Assembly (NCBI RefSeq): GCF_001625305.1
Contig: NW_017804620.1
Span: 207,113 to 271,112 of the forward strand
Length of the DNA: 64,000 nucleotides
Direction of reading: 5' to 3'
Source: Branchiostoma belcheri
Lineage: Eukaryota > Chordata > Leptocardii > Amphioxiformes > Branchiostomatidae
The notes beneath the pieces were generated by a model, which was not told the DNA's origin, ran no database searches, and worked only from the letters and a program-made list of their open reading frames with translations. The translations under genes and the position numbers were made by a program. Positions within the stretch are counted from its first letter, which is position 1; the number at the start of each line of letters is the position of its first letter. Shown here piece after piece: positions 37,979-49,800 of this stretch.

Positions 37979-38251
37979 GAGGGTCTGCATGGGGGGGGGG
38001 GGGACTGCATGGGGGGTGGTGGTCCTGGCAATGCTTCAGTAACGGTGCATTTTGTATGGTTGACGTCGGTCTAATAACGATTAATTTAGCTATAGCTATT
38101 TAATATAACATCAAATAATACTCTACGAATTAATGAGACTAATTACGCTTCACAGCGCTTAACGTTGAATTAAGGCAGGCATGCTACGATTAACAGTGAA
38201 TTAGAATATCTCACTATGCCTCACAGAAAAATGCATGCATGCAGACCCTCT
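37979..38251. mobile_element. G-run element with inverted GAGGGTCTGCATG ends
   Basis: Starts GAGGGTCTGCATGGGGGG and ends CATGCATGCAGACCCTC. The interior repeats motifs such as ACGCTTCACAGCGCTTAACG. Confidence 0.65.
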
Positions 38252-38400
38252 TGTTAGAATCACAGACCAGGAGGTCCCAACTCTCCCGACTAATCCTAAA
38301 CCCATCGCCCCTCGGTAGACGCGTTATTGAGCATACTCTCAAGTTATGTACTTCAACATAATTACCTCTGCGTCTAGTGGACACGCAGTTTAGATTGGCT

Positions 38401-38420
38401 NNNNNNNNNNNNNNNNNNNN
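38401..38420. other. Assembly gap (20 N)
   Basis: It removes the left arm of a family B MITE. Confidence 1.
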
Positions 38421-38502
38421 CTACCTCCCCTGGTATATTATACCTTTATTTTGGCCAATTTCTACTATTTTTCCAGCGATCCGCGGTGCCTGGTAGAGGC
38501 TA
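38421..38502. mobile_element. MITE family B, right arm
   Basis: CCAGCGATCCGCGGTGCC to GGTAGAGGCTA; the left arm lies in the gap. Confidence 0.88.
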
Positions 38503-38555
38503 AAATTGACCGCCGTTCGGTAAAGATGTGTGCCCTCTTCGCTATCAACATAGTT

Positions 38556-38768
38556 TGTACAGCGTTTCAAAGTTGGCCTTGTATATCTATATATATCGCT
38601 CAAGGCCGTTGGGTCGATCGATATCGAAGGGTCCTCTGTAAAAAGGTGTTTGTATCAGAAAAAAGGTAAGACATTTGCATGAGGTTGCAGGGAAGTCTAG
38701 AACAAAGCGCTATTCCAACAAAATGATGGGATTTCGATTTAAGGTCATCGAAACCGTCAAAGTTGGCC
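38556..38768 (+). mobile_element. Dispersed repeat family N
   Basis: Shares ATATATCGCTCAAGGCCGTT and ATGATGGGATTTCGATTTAA with the inverted copy at 45463-45640. Confidence 0.7.
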
Positions 38769-38812
38769 TTCTCTCTCTTTCTCTCTCTCTTTCTCTTTCT
38801 CTCTCTCTCTCC

Positions 38813-38846
<34 letters not shown>

Positions 38847-38860
38847 TTATATATATATAG
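38769..38860. repeat. (CT)n(AT)n microsatellite
   Basis: Pure CT/TTCT tract running into AT. Confidence 0.95.
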
Positions 38861-40940
38861 ACATGCACACACACACATGTGGAATAACACGAAGAGTAAT
38901 GCACCTGCCAAAACGTGTTGCTTTCCAAATCATGATTTGGAATAACACGTTTTGGAATGCAACACTCCCCTACTCGTGTTTGGTACCGTCCTGGTAACGC
39001 CCTCCGGGCTGGGATCGGTAGTGTAGCAAATCTATGTCACAAACTAATAGAACTGACACGCGTGTATCAAACCTACGCAGAGGCTGTGGATTCACATTGC
39101 GACTGTTTTGTAACAATGTGTACAATTTACATTTGGAACCCTATGTAACACTATGTTGTAACAATACCTATGTATATCTGTGAAGGTTATAATTAGACAT
39201 CCAGGTAATAAGATACGCAAAAAAAAAAACAGTTACTCAAGCAACTGGATATGATTTTGCAAACGGTCAACGAAAATTTGAACAGAGAATGTTGCTATTA
39301 AATCATTCACCAAACGGATAAAATTATTCACGGAAGTGTGCACATACAATGTAACATCCAGCACTAAAAAACCGCCTTTTTTTTCGTTTTTCGTTTTGCG
39401 CTTATAGTAGGTGATGTAAATATTATACAGAAGCAATGTCCGTGCAGCCCATGTATTACATTCAGCAGTTAGCTTGAACCGTTCATCCTCAAAAAGCTAG
39501 TGCTCCATTTTTCTTTCTTTCTTTCTTAAAGAGAACGAATGAATGCTGGCTTGACGGTTTGTCATTACTTGCCAGAAAGATGCAGCGATAAAGAAAATTA
39601 AGAAAATGTACGGTCGGCCTTCTAGGCATCAGTCATGACCTCATTATACGACTGCTACATCGATTTTTCTGACTTCGTACAACTAATATTGTACGCAAGG
39701 ATCGTCTGTTGATTTCTGTTATGTCTGATAAATTACTTTTATATACTATATCGTACTTGACATATTAATGTCTTGCTGTCCATCCTCACTCGATGCAAGT
39801 CGTTTTTACTGTTGTTAATTTGAGACCTCTGATGAGTTTTATATAACTATCAGCTATATCACTGTCTTATATCTCTATGTTATATCTCTTCTGTCTAAGT
39901 CTTAGTGACTGATCGTAATGTTATAAGCCATTCCTCAATTCTACCGCATTATGCATATGGCTGATGGTATCGGTGAACGTCATCTTATTGAAATAAACCA
40001 GCCATTATTTATCCATTGACGAAAGGATCGAGGGGGCAATGCAACAAAATATTAACACACTGACAACAACATACAGCTCAACATCTATAAAGTAAGACTA
40101 CTTATATGGTATAAACCTTCCCTATGGTCTGGTTTATGAAACTTGCCGAACCTTCTAGCTTTTCAACGTGTGTTAACTTAGGGCACAGAACACACACTTG
40201 GGGTCTGTTAGGATTGGAACCCAGGACCTTTAAATTCTAAGTCTACCACCTTATTATATTAACCACAAGGCCAGCCATCTTGCCAACTGAAAATCTACGG
40301 TCATCGCCCAAGAGATTTTAGTCGAACTTCAACACAAGTTTGGAACTTTTGTTTAAGACCTGAAGTTCAGCGAGCCCCTTAACCATTGTAAGCTGCCTCT
40401 GGTACAATGTAAAGAGACCAAATTCATGTCAATGGCGACTGTAAAGGGGCGCAACTCTGACTTTCTTACCGTCTCTTTACAGCTTGATTTATATGAAGTC
40501 TGAATAAATAACGAAGATGAAGAAGTGATTCAACTTCACGTAGTTTTAATTGGGAGCCTAGAGTCCTCACTCGCTGTTTCATTTCATTTATTTCCCTTAT
40601 TTCGAAGCCTTTTAGCCCTGCAGGACTAGTCTTCCAAGGCTCAAACATTAAAATTACATAATCACATACATGGAAAATACAGTGAAAGTACAGTGAATAC
40701 ATTTAAAAAGACATAAATACATCAAAACATCAACAAGGAACACACAAATCGATATTTACAATTTACAAACTAGAGGCTGAGGCTCATATAACACTGTTTG
40801 CGATACGCCAAAAAGCAGTTACTCAAGCAGCTGGATATGATTTTGACTTATAGTGCTGCAGCCATAGAAATAATGCATTGTCTTTCTACTATCTTTGTAT
40901 TTTAAGTCTGGGAACAAGATTTAAAAACTGTATTTATGTT
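38861..40940. other. No gene seen; scattered repeat fragments
   Basis: Contains family F single arms (39200-39260 and 40800-40850), a tRNA-like minus-strand SINE head at about 40200-40285 (TTGGAACCCAGGACC) and AT-rich DNA. No coding exon is supported. Confidence 0.5.
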
Positions 40941-40944
40941 TACA

Positions 40945-41205
40945 TATTGTTTTTACTCAGTTTCTTCCTCCTCTTCTGTTCCAAAGACTAACCTCCGACT
41001 TGGCCAATGACATGATTTGTTGACGTCTGCCACCATAATGACTGATGTTGGGTTACATAATGTTGCAATTTAATGGTCTGCTCTACTCCTGTCACCATAT
41101 ACTAGTAGTACATGTATGTGAATGTGTTTGAGTAAAAATCAACAGGGCAGACCATGTCCGAAGGTAAACATTATGCATTTGCTTTGCAAATGATACTTCT
41201 CTGTA
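40945..41205 (-). mobile_element. Dispersed repeat family M
   Basis: Inverted relative to the two intronic copies; GGGTTACATAATGTTGCAAT and TATGTGAATGTGTTTGAGTA are shared. Confidence 0.75.
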
Positions 41206-41832
41206 TTTTAAACCTGGGAACAAGCTGGCAAAACGGTAGAACGAACTCGAAACACACATAGTGCCCTTGAACTTCCTCTGAAGGTCACTATTAGATGTTC
41301 TAAAGTGAACCATGTTAACTAAACAGATAGTGGAATGTCGGCCAGACGCACATCTGAAACACAAAACGTATCTTCAGACCCAAATTTTGCCTTCAGCGTC
41401 TTCGTAGCAGATTTCAGCTGGCGCCAACATTACGTAAGATTAATTGTTGGGTTCCTACAAAAGTCGGGCAGATCTGTTTAAAGCTTAGACTCGCCAGGAT
41501 ACTAGTATCCCCAATGTCCGAAAAAACATCTAGTCATTTCGCAGAGAAAAAAAAAATTAATCTGTAAGGACGGAAATTGGTTGATAAAATTGATGACAAA
41601 CCTACTGCCGTACTCTCCAATGATACCGAGTCCGCTGGTTATTTCATATTCCAATTAATTTTTTGTCTCCGGCGCGTACATCATGTCCCAGACAGGGGAT
41701 GAAACTCCGTAAATCATGTTGGGTAACACACGGGGAGGTCCGCAGCCCCAGGCGGAACTTGCACGCCTAACACCTGTGATAAATCTACCCGGGGAGAGGA
41801 CATATTGTCTAGCTGGTTGGTGCCGGATCTGG

Positions 41833-42358
41833 TAAGGCCACACCGACTTAATTTTATGGATGACATCCTCGCGCGCATTGGTTTTCGCCTGTTCTCAAAA
41901 AAGAAGAAGAAAAAAAGATCACGTCCACCGAGGCTCTAGCCCTGGGTAGTCCATGGTAGTTAGGCCACGCCGACTTAATTTTATGGATGACATCCGAGCG
42001 CGCATTGATTTTCGCCTGTTCTCAAAATAAAAATTAAAAAAATATCACGTCCACCGAGGATCTGTCTTGGCTCTAGGCCTGGGTAGTCCATAGTAGTTAG
42101 CGACAATACGGATCCGGCGGCCAGGCTACCGACGCTCCACGACGCTCCACGACTCAAGAACTCAGTACGTACGTACAGTGGCGATTCATAAATTCGCAAA
42201 AAGCCAGCATGTGCCGGCTTGTCTCACAATACCAGCTTTGTATTCCTGTGGTTTAGTAGCATTTTTATTTTGGCCGGAATTTTTTTTATTCGCCCGCGCG
42301 CATTAGTTTGGGGGTCTTCGGAGGATGTCATCCATAAAATTAAGTCGGACTGGCCTAA
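41833..42358. mobile_element. Foldback element with a duplicated left arm
   Basis: AAGGCCAC-CCGACTTAATT occurs at 41833 and, as TTAGGCC, at 41960 (about 127-bp tandem). The inverse ATTAAGTCGGACTGGCCTAA ends at 42358. Confidence 0.75.
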
Positions 42359-43710
42359 AGCTCCCGTTGTTGGGAGTGAATAATGGTCTCGCGAAAACAC
42401 AATAACAAGTGTTCATGAGCATCATACATCACAGAATCACCAAACGTCGATGCCGCGCATAGATTGCAGCAAATTTGTCGTGTGAAAAGTTTCGTACATC
42501 CCTCACAAGAAATAGACATATATCCTTCTAAAGCTTCAGAAACGTCTGACCGTTTCCAAACCATATCCAGTTGCTTGAGTAACTGCTTTTTGGAGTATAT
42601 ATTCTTCTACTTCATGTATGAAGGACTTTTTATCATGCTTCATCGGAATCACCCGTCTCTTACTTAGATTTCCCAAATTAAGTGTACATTGTATGTAGGT
42701 TAATCAATTTGTATCCTCCTGTTTGCATGTACAGTAACCAGAAAGTCACTGTACTTTTGTTGTGTTAATACAACTAGTTTACAACGTGACCACTTCATGT
42801 AACTTCGTGTGTCCCGTATTAAATCCCTTTCTTCCACTTCTCGAATCAAATCTAAAGCGTGGCTATTTCGTATACCTCTTTGTAAATCAGGACATTTCAT
42901 CAGATATACATTATGTATATCTAACTCTACAACGTCCTCCATGTTCTGATCTTTCTATAAAAAAGTTATTCAACTTGACTCTCCTGCTACATTCCCAACT
43001 CCCTACTGAAACCCAGAGTTAGATCGGCTTCAAGTTCTTCCATCGGGGATCTGGTCTGCTAAAAGTCTGCTAAATGAAAGGTTAATTGCAGGTTAATGTG
43101 AGGGGTTGCCTTAATGGTCTTGATGATTGCTTTGTGTGGCCTGCACATCCCTGTGATAGCCGGATAGCCCGGCTTAGATCGCCGTTTCGATCTGGGAACG
43201 TTCTTGGACGGCGGCCAACGAACCGAAACGGGCGTGTTTGGTCTGGGCAGTATTGTTGCTGTCCATTTGCTTCTGGATCAAAGGTCCCTGGTTCGAATCC
43301 GGTGTTTGAAAACTTTTATATCTTATATCTGTACAAAAACGCAATCAACACGTATATCATCATCTTTATGTTGATAGAAATAAAGTTGAATTGACATTGT
43401 ATAAGACGTGATGTATCTGTAAAGACCAGTAGGAGATTGCGTCTTTATACTTGAACCTAGTGTAGGTACTACGTATACACGAGATGAGTTCATGTCCTTG
43501 TGTCAACTTTAGCCTAGGTAAAGTAGCTAAGCTTTTAGCTCTGCTCATAAACGTGTGGCTAAGTTACGAGGTAGCTCTTAGGTTGCAGAAAGAAGTGCCT
43601 ATCAGTACGCTTAGTTTGGAATCTTTATGGAGTTCGTTGTCTCCTAAAACTTTGACATACAATGTCTCTCATACTGATAAGATTGCTGAGCATGCTTGGT
43701 ACTAGCGTTA
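42359..43710. other. No gene recognised
   Basis: Holds a family F fragment (about 42567-42597), a tRNA-like SINE stretch ending CCTGGTTCGAATCCGGTG near 43300 and small ORFs without recognisable domains (for example + 42762-43022, + 43484-43705). Confidence 0.45.
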
Positions 43711-43714
43711 CCTT

Positions 43715-44038
43715 CTTCTTCTGTATAAATCAATGTTTAGCGTTCATAGAGACCTTAACCTTATAGTTAATCCCAATGAGACCAACTTTCTTCCATCACT
43801 CCGGCTGCCTGATTAGCTAGAATCATGCAGATGAAGGATTTCTCTTTAGTTATTTACATTGATTTATACAGAATATCTGTATCTGTATCTGTAGATACAG
43901 ATACAGATTATTCTGTATAAATCAATGTTAAGCGTTGATAGCATCCTTAACCTTATAGTTAGACCAACTTTCTTCAATCACTACCGCTGCCTGAGTAGCT
44001 AGAATCATGCAGATGAAGGATTTCTCTTTAGTTATTTA
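43715..44038. repeat. Direct duplication joined by a 73-bp palindrome
   Basis: About 43715-43855 and 43912-44038 are similar (AGAATCATGCAGATGAAGGA in both). Between them, 43856-43928 reads ACATTGATTTATACAGAATA, AGATACAG-type repeats, then the exact inverse. Confidence 0.9.
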
Positions 44039-44665
44039 CGAAGCAAAGTGCTATCGATCTCAACTCCTCCACAAATCACTCTGAAAGAAGCTTTCAAACA
44101 ACAAAGACCGTATGTTACCTACAACACGACATAAACCGTGAGAGACGCAGGATATACAGCAGATTGTAACACGTGTATGTACAGATAAGAGGTGATATAT
44201 CGTGTTTTAGAAAGCACCATGCCGGTACTGAAAGCTTGCCGACGATCCTACAATTTATAGCTAACGATTAATCGCAACAACACAAGACAGATGGTCCTTG
44301 TTTAAGAGGTGATAAATTAAGTTTAGTTTCCAGTGTGGGTGATAACAAAACTTTACAGTGAAACTCACAAATGATGTAGATAACATGTTTGTATTATTTA
44401 CGTGCATATTTGGGGTTCACTGATCCCTATTTCTGAAAAAAAAAGACGTTTGTAGACTACAGTTTATGTTACCAGCCCAATGCACAGGCATGTTTGGCAA
44501 GACAATGGCAGTGTTGTATGTGTATGGCACAATGTAAGGTCGAAACACCACTTATTGTTGTTGTAGAAGAACTTGGAGACTCGTATTTGGACGGTGTAAT
44601 GGTGTAAGGTACAAGTAAGGCTGGTGGAATACTTCTTGGGAACAATGGTGGTGGAGATTAATTGC
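44039..44665. other. No gene seen
   Basis: Mixed AT-rich DNA with no repeats I recognise and no supported exon. Confidence 0.45.
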
Positions 44666-44667
44666 TA

Positions 44668-44812
44668 ATCTCCAAGCAGATCTTATACGGTGGCAAGGCA
44701 GTATCAATTGGCCAGAGGAGTGTCACTGTACTAGTATATTGTCTGGCTAATGGATTCTGCCTGGCCAATTTGATACTGTCTTTTGCGGCCACCGAAAGAT
44801 CTGCTTGGAGAT
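44668..44812. mobile_element. MITE family D with TA duplication
   Basis: ATCTCCAAGCAGATCTTA and its inverse, TA on both sides. The CAGTATCAATTGGCCAG arm matches the copy at 20890. Confidence 0.9.
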
Positions 44813-45462
44813 TAATTCATTGCTAAACGGTGCAATTCTTCATCTAGTGACAAGAGAGCGAACTAACACGTTAAGAGTTAATATTGTGTTATAAGTATTT
44901 AGTACCGCTGTTTTGCGAGGCAAAACCTTTATCTATTTCCCCGCTGTTGCAGGAAATAACATGCTTGTGGAGATGACAATAAATCGTACACACACAAGAG
45001 AAATGGGTTTTGTTTGATAGATAACAGGTCCGCTGCTTTTCTGCTAAATGATACGCTACCTGTCAGTGTGCTGAGCTTGGATGATAACGGAGCTTTACAG
45101 GCAAGCAAACAAAAACGGTGGCGATAGATATGTAGTGATGTGAAAAAGTGTTTAGTGCTTATTTTATGTACTCCGCAAGTTTTGCCAATCTCGCGTGAGA
45201 AAAATGACCAACTCTTCCAGATGAATCCAGGACATTCCCATGACTTTGTTGCTCTCCAACCAAGGTCGCCGCTAGGTTGGAGGTTGCCTGGAATCCGCCC
45301 TATTCCTGTGGAATTCTTGGGGCAACCTTGTGCTTGAATATACAAGAAGTGTTTTGTTGTATATCATTATATCAAATTGAAATTTCATCGTTTTACTTAA
45401 GTGAAAGTGGCGTGCTCTTCTAGCAACCAAACGTTGCTTCCCTTCAAACGTGGTGTACGTGC

Positions 45463-45640
45463 CCGAACCTTTTTGTCTGATACAAACATCTTAATCTCAA
45501 AGCACACTTCGATGTCGATCGACCCAACGGCCTTGAGCGATATATATATATAGAATGCCAACTTTGAAACGTTGTACAACCTGCATCGATGACCTTAAAT
45601 CGAAACCCCATCATTTGGTTGGAGTATATCATTCCCTGTA
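45463..45640 (-). mobile_element. Dispersed repeat family N, inverted copy
   Basis: Matches 38556-38768 on the other strand. Confidence 0.7.
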
Positions 45641-45749
45641 AACTTTGCTTCCCAATTGCCCCCTTTAAACCTCATGTGCGTGTCTTACCTCTACCTTTTT
45701 AGCAAAGAAATGCACCAACTCTCTTTGTGTGACCACCCCCGTTTTCTTC

Positions 45750-45951
45750 TTGGTAGGTCCCTACTCCCCGCGCCAGAAGAAGGCTCGGTTTCCCGCCACG
45801 AGGGAGCCGTACCGCCAGTGACGTCACGCCGGCTGGTGGAGGAAAGCGTAGTGCGGAGTTGTGGATAGGGACTGAGCTTACCTGTGTGCTTACCTGTGCC
45901 AGGTGATAACGCGCACCTGGAGAAGCGCTGGAGAAACCGCTCCGCTACAAG
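45750..45951 (+). promoter_or_regulatory. Candidate promoter and first exon with CRE
   Basis: A GC-rich island in AT-rich surroundings with a full CRE (TGACGTCA, 45819-45826). It ends at a good donor (CTACAAG|GTACGT after 45951). No ATG-led ORF of note. Transcription is inferred. Confidence 0.35.
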
Positions 45952-45997
45952 GTACGTTTACGTGCTTGGAATGTACTAGTACTTGTGTGTTTTATAC

Positions 45998-46545
45998 ATT
46001 ATTGGAGAGTGGAACTCACTGCCACTAAGTACGAGAGGGGTATCATCACTATATAGATTTAAATAACGCTTACAGATACAGATGTAGATGTGCGAGGGTT
46101 AGTTGTATTAGGTCGTTCGGTGTAATGTAGGCATCTCCCACCGCGCCGCGTGCCTGCGAAGCTGTTGTGTTACAACGAAGGGCGGTTATACCGGCTATAC
46201 AGATACAGAAGCTGGTGTGTTACGCCGAAGGGCGGTTATACCGGCTATACAGATACAGAAGCTGGTGTGTTACGCCGAAGGCGGTCATACCGGTAATACA
46301 GATACAGAAGCTGGTGTGTTACACTGAAGGGCGGTTATACCGGCTATACAGATACAGAAGCTGGTGTGTTACGCCGAAGATTGGTTATACCGGCTATACA
46401 GATACAGAAGCTGGTGTGTTACGCCGAAGAGTGGTTATACCGGCTATACAGAAGCTGGTGTGTTACGCCGAAGGGCGGTTATACCGGCTATACAGATACA
46501 GAAGCTGGTGTATTGTGTACACCTGCTCCTGTATCTGTATCGGTA
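45998..46545 (+). mobile_element. LINE 3' end with expanded tail
   Basis: GTGGAACTCACTGCCACTAA and AGGTCGTTCGGTGTAATGTA belong to family G. The terminal segment (CGGTTATACCGGCTATACAG, ATACAGAAGCTGGTGTGTTA) is then repeated about seven times at about 50 bp (46160-46530). Confidence 0.88.
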
Positions 46546-47108
46546 ACAATAGATGGGATAGAATGAAACGTGTATAACAATTACAAACTACTGTATCTGT
46601 TTAACATAAGGTCAGAGATGTCATTTATAATCCACCTATATTATCTCCGCAAAATATGGGCATCTGCAGATTTGTAGTTAATTTTGGTAATAAGCTTATT
46701 TTCAGTCTAAGAATAAAACACAGTCAGTTACCTGTGTAGCATATAGGCCCAAGTTAACCTGTTTTGATAATGGGTCGTATATAGTGATTAAAAAATACCT
46801 CATTAGGATCATCATCATCATATCTTATCATGCCAGAATCGCAACCAGCATAATTGTTAGGAGAATCATGATATGATATAATGCTAATTGTGCATAGTAT
46901 TAGAATAGTTATGGCTTCACCACTATGTGGTGAGGACATATTGTTTTTCCTAATGTTTCTTCTTCTTCTCCTCCTTCTTCTCCTGCCATTTCTTGAAATT
47001 GACTCAACTCCTTAATTTTTGGGCCAAATAACGTGAATGAAATTTGGCCTGAAGGTAGAGTGGGCAAATGTAGAGTGGGCAATTTCGGCCTTTCTAGTAT
47101 TGCAATAG
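46546..47108. other. No gene seen
   Basis: AT-rich, with no supported exon or repeat family. Confidence 0.45.
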
Positions 47109-47375
47109 TATTACATTAAACAGAAGACCATTACTTTATATAGAAGACCACTCTTTTTCTCTTTTCCATATTTTACTTATGAAAATATGAAATCCGTTAA
47201 GTGCATATTTGTCAGAGGTGGTCTGTTTAATATGATCATATTAATAGCAATGGTAATACATTATATAGAAGACCACTCTTTTTTTTCTTTTCCATATTTT
47301 ACTTACGAAAATATGAAATCCGATAAGTGCATCTTAGTCAGAGGGTGATCTGTTCAATGTGATTGTATCAATAGA
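47109..47375. repeat. 125-bp tandem duplication
   Basis: TATAGAAGACCACTCTTTTT starts both units (about 47139, 47264). ATGAAATCCG-TAAGTGCAT is in both. Confidence 0.85.
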
Positions 47376-47456
47376 TGTGAAAATGCTTTTAATCCTAGCG
47401 TAAAGCATGACACGATAGATTACATCCTAGATATGATATAAAACAGGTAGAAAAAG

Positions 47457-47885
47457 TTGAAAGCCGCCATGGGTATGATAAGTAACCTACAGTGGGTTTC
47501 ACTGGAAGACAGAAGAAAAATGTCCAGACTATGCATGATGTACAAAATGACTAATAAACTGGTGGGCGTCCCAAGTACTAAGTACCCGATACCAGCCCAG
47601 AAGAGAACAGAGAATAGCCATGCCTTCAAATACCAGTCTGAGAGTTATCAACCGAGGATTGAGGTGTTCAAGAATTCATTCTTTCCAACTCGCTGTCACA
47701 AAGTACAGTAGGGGCATTGTCATTAGATAGCTCTAAACAATGTCTAGAGTTAGAAGTTCAAGGGTTAGGTGTAACAGGTCGGTGTAATGTAGCCAGCTGT
47801 CACCGCGCCGCGTGCCTGCGAAGCTGGTGTGTTACGACGAAAGGCGGTTATACAGATATAGATACAGATAACATGTACGTTACAC
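47457..47885 (+). mobile_element. LINE 3' end with reverse-transcriptase C terminus
   Basis: Encodes MSRLCMMYKMTNKLVGVP and QKRTENSHAFKYQ, the last residues of a CR1/L2-type reverse-transcriptase ORF. A deletion disrupts the frame at CACAAAGTACAG. The family G tail follows. Confidence 0.85.
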
Positions 47886-47889
47886 CTGG

Positions 47890-48000
47890 CTGGTGGTGTG
47901 CCCCTGCGTAATCTAGTGATTAGCGAACCAGAAGGTCGCGGGTTCGGGTCCCAACCTGCACGCTACAGAGTTATTTATACTTACACAGTTACGCTCCTTA
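47890..48000 (+). mobile_element. tRNA-like SINE head
   Basis: AATCTAGTGATTAGCGAACC and CGCGGGTTCGGGTCCCAACC resemble box A and box B. Confidence 0.5.
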
Positions 48001-48048
48001 GCAGTGGTCAACTGTTCAATTTAACTTATCGTAAAGGGCAAAGGAATC

Positions 48049-48170
48049 TCCCTCTCTCCCTCTCTCTCTCTTCCCCCTCTCTCTCCCCCTCTCTCTTCCT
48101 CCCTCTCTCTTCCTCTCCTCTCTCTCTCCTCCTCCTCCTCCTCTCTCGCTCTCTGTATATATATATATCT
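48049..48170. repeat. (CT)n/(TCC)n/(AT)n microsatellite
   Basis: Pyrimidine-only tract ending in TATATATATAT. Confidence 0.95.
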
Positions 48171-48589
48171 GTATACGTTTGAACCAAAATGTTTCTCAAG
48201 TAATGCTGTAGTCTTCCTATTTCAACAGAAAAAATATGCCTCAATGTGCCCATATTTTCTCTTTTTGTGCATCTTAATTCCAACAACGACCTACGGATGT
48301 TTGGTTCTGTCACAGCCTGGTTGTTCATTATACGACATCAAAATCGTAGGACACCATTGACGAATGTGGCAGTGCCGTACATGTTGCAATAAACACAAAA
48401 ATGGCCACAAAATTCCGTGAGAAACAGGGCTGAAACTGCAACATACGCGAAAAAGTGGCCGTCCAATACCCGTTAGGAGCGCATCCGTACTGTTGACAAA
48501 CTGTACGATGTAGCGGATTGCCTGATGTTTCCTTACGCGTGATTTCATGTCTGCTATGCGCCTAATAACATACCCTTTGAACTGCCAAG

Positions 48590-48768
48590 CTCTAGAATTC
48601 CTTCCCTGACAAGTGTTTCCCACCAACCTAGTACAATGTACAGGCTTTCAAATCAAACGTTCACCGCCATCCCTTGACATAGCCATGTTTCTCTCATCTT
48701 TCTAGTTCAATGCCGAGAAGTGGTTGCATAGGCCTTGCATTGAACCACTCCGTTAAAAAAACTGAGCT
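48590..48768 (-). mobile_element. Repeat shared with the interior of the 31662 element
   Basis: CTTCCCTGACAAGTGTTTCC and AAATCAAACGTTCACCGCCA are the inverse of 31685-31865. Confidence 0.7.
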
Positions 48769-49074
48769 AAGATGGGTGACCAAAGATTTGTCAGAGCCCC
48801 AAATGCAAATTAGAGACACAATGTACAGCAAGTATAGGTACACTACTTTGCCAAATGTCAAAAATGTGTTTTCTACTTTTTTTTACAATTATGGTATGAG
48901 ACATACACCATTGTGTAGCAATGGAGTGCGCGATGTCATACCATCGTATGAGTTATCATAATAATCCATGACCATTCTATGATATGTATGAGTCAATTGT
49001 ATTATTATATTTCTTGCTTCTTGTGAAATCAGAATAAACACCGAAGCGAAGCCAGCAAGAGACAAGAGACAGAG

Positions 49075-49710
49075 CCAAGAACTTGCGTTAGTGTGGCCTA
49101 ATCTTTACACAAACCCATCCTTCATTAGGTGTAACGCATAGGTCCTGAGGGTGAGGACAGGGAGGGTTATACGTGGTTAGGGGAGGGTGATGGAGGACCG
49201 CTGGTGCCGTTGATGAGAACTTTATTGACAAAACAAATGTGCAAAAGAATTGACTTACGTTGATGTGATATGAGGTCGCCAGGAATGTGTAGTGTGTAAT
49301 CATGGTATGAAACATACACCATTGTGTACCAGCAATGGAGTGAGTGATGTACATACAATCGCACGAGTAATAATCTCTGATGCAATTCTTACTCAAACAT
49401 AACTTACACAAAAAGAAGGGGCGCATCTAGGAGCCAGGAACTTGCGTTGATGTAGCCTAATCTTTACACAAACCCATCCTTCATTAGGCGTAACGCATAG
49501 CTCCTGAGGGTGGGGACAGGGAGGGTTATACACGGTAAGAGTAGCAATGGAGTGAGCGATGTCATACCATAGCGAAATTGGTTGCTCTGAGAGCCAGGAA
49601 CTTGTGTTGTAGTGGCCTAATCTTTACACAAACCCATCCTTCATTAGCTGTAACGCATAGCTCCTAAGGGTGGGGAAGGGAGGGTTAGAGGAGGCTGATG
49701 GAACACCGCT
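49075..49710. repeat. Three diverged units sharing AACCCATCCTTCATTAG
   Basis: CTAATCTTTACACAAACCCA begins the shared part at about 49098, 49459 and 49618. A CATACACCATTGTGTA segment is interspersed here and at 48903. Confidence 0.82.
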
Positions 49711-49800
49711 GTTGACGTCCCTCCTCAGGCTGACATGACGGATACGGGAAAGCGGCGGGAGAATCACACACGGGGGAGGAGACGGACTGGGCCCTCGCGG

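Noticed and set aside
38401-38420. N runs as biological features
   Set aside because: They are assembly gaps of a fixed 20-base size.
47457-47711. Independent host gene encoding MSRLCMMYKMTNKLVGVP
   Set aside because: The peptide is the C-terminal end of a LINE reverse-transcriptase ORF, with the LINE tail immediately downstream.
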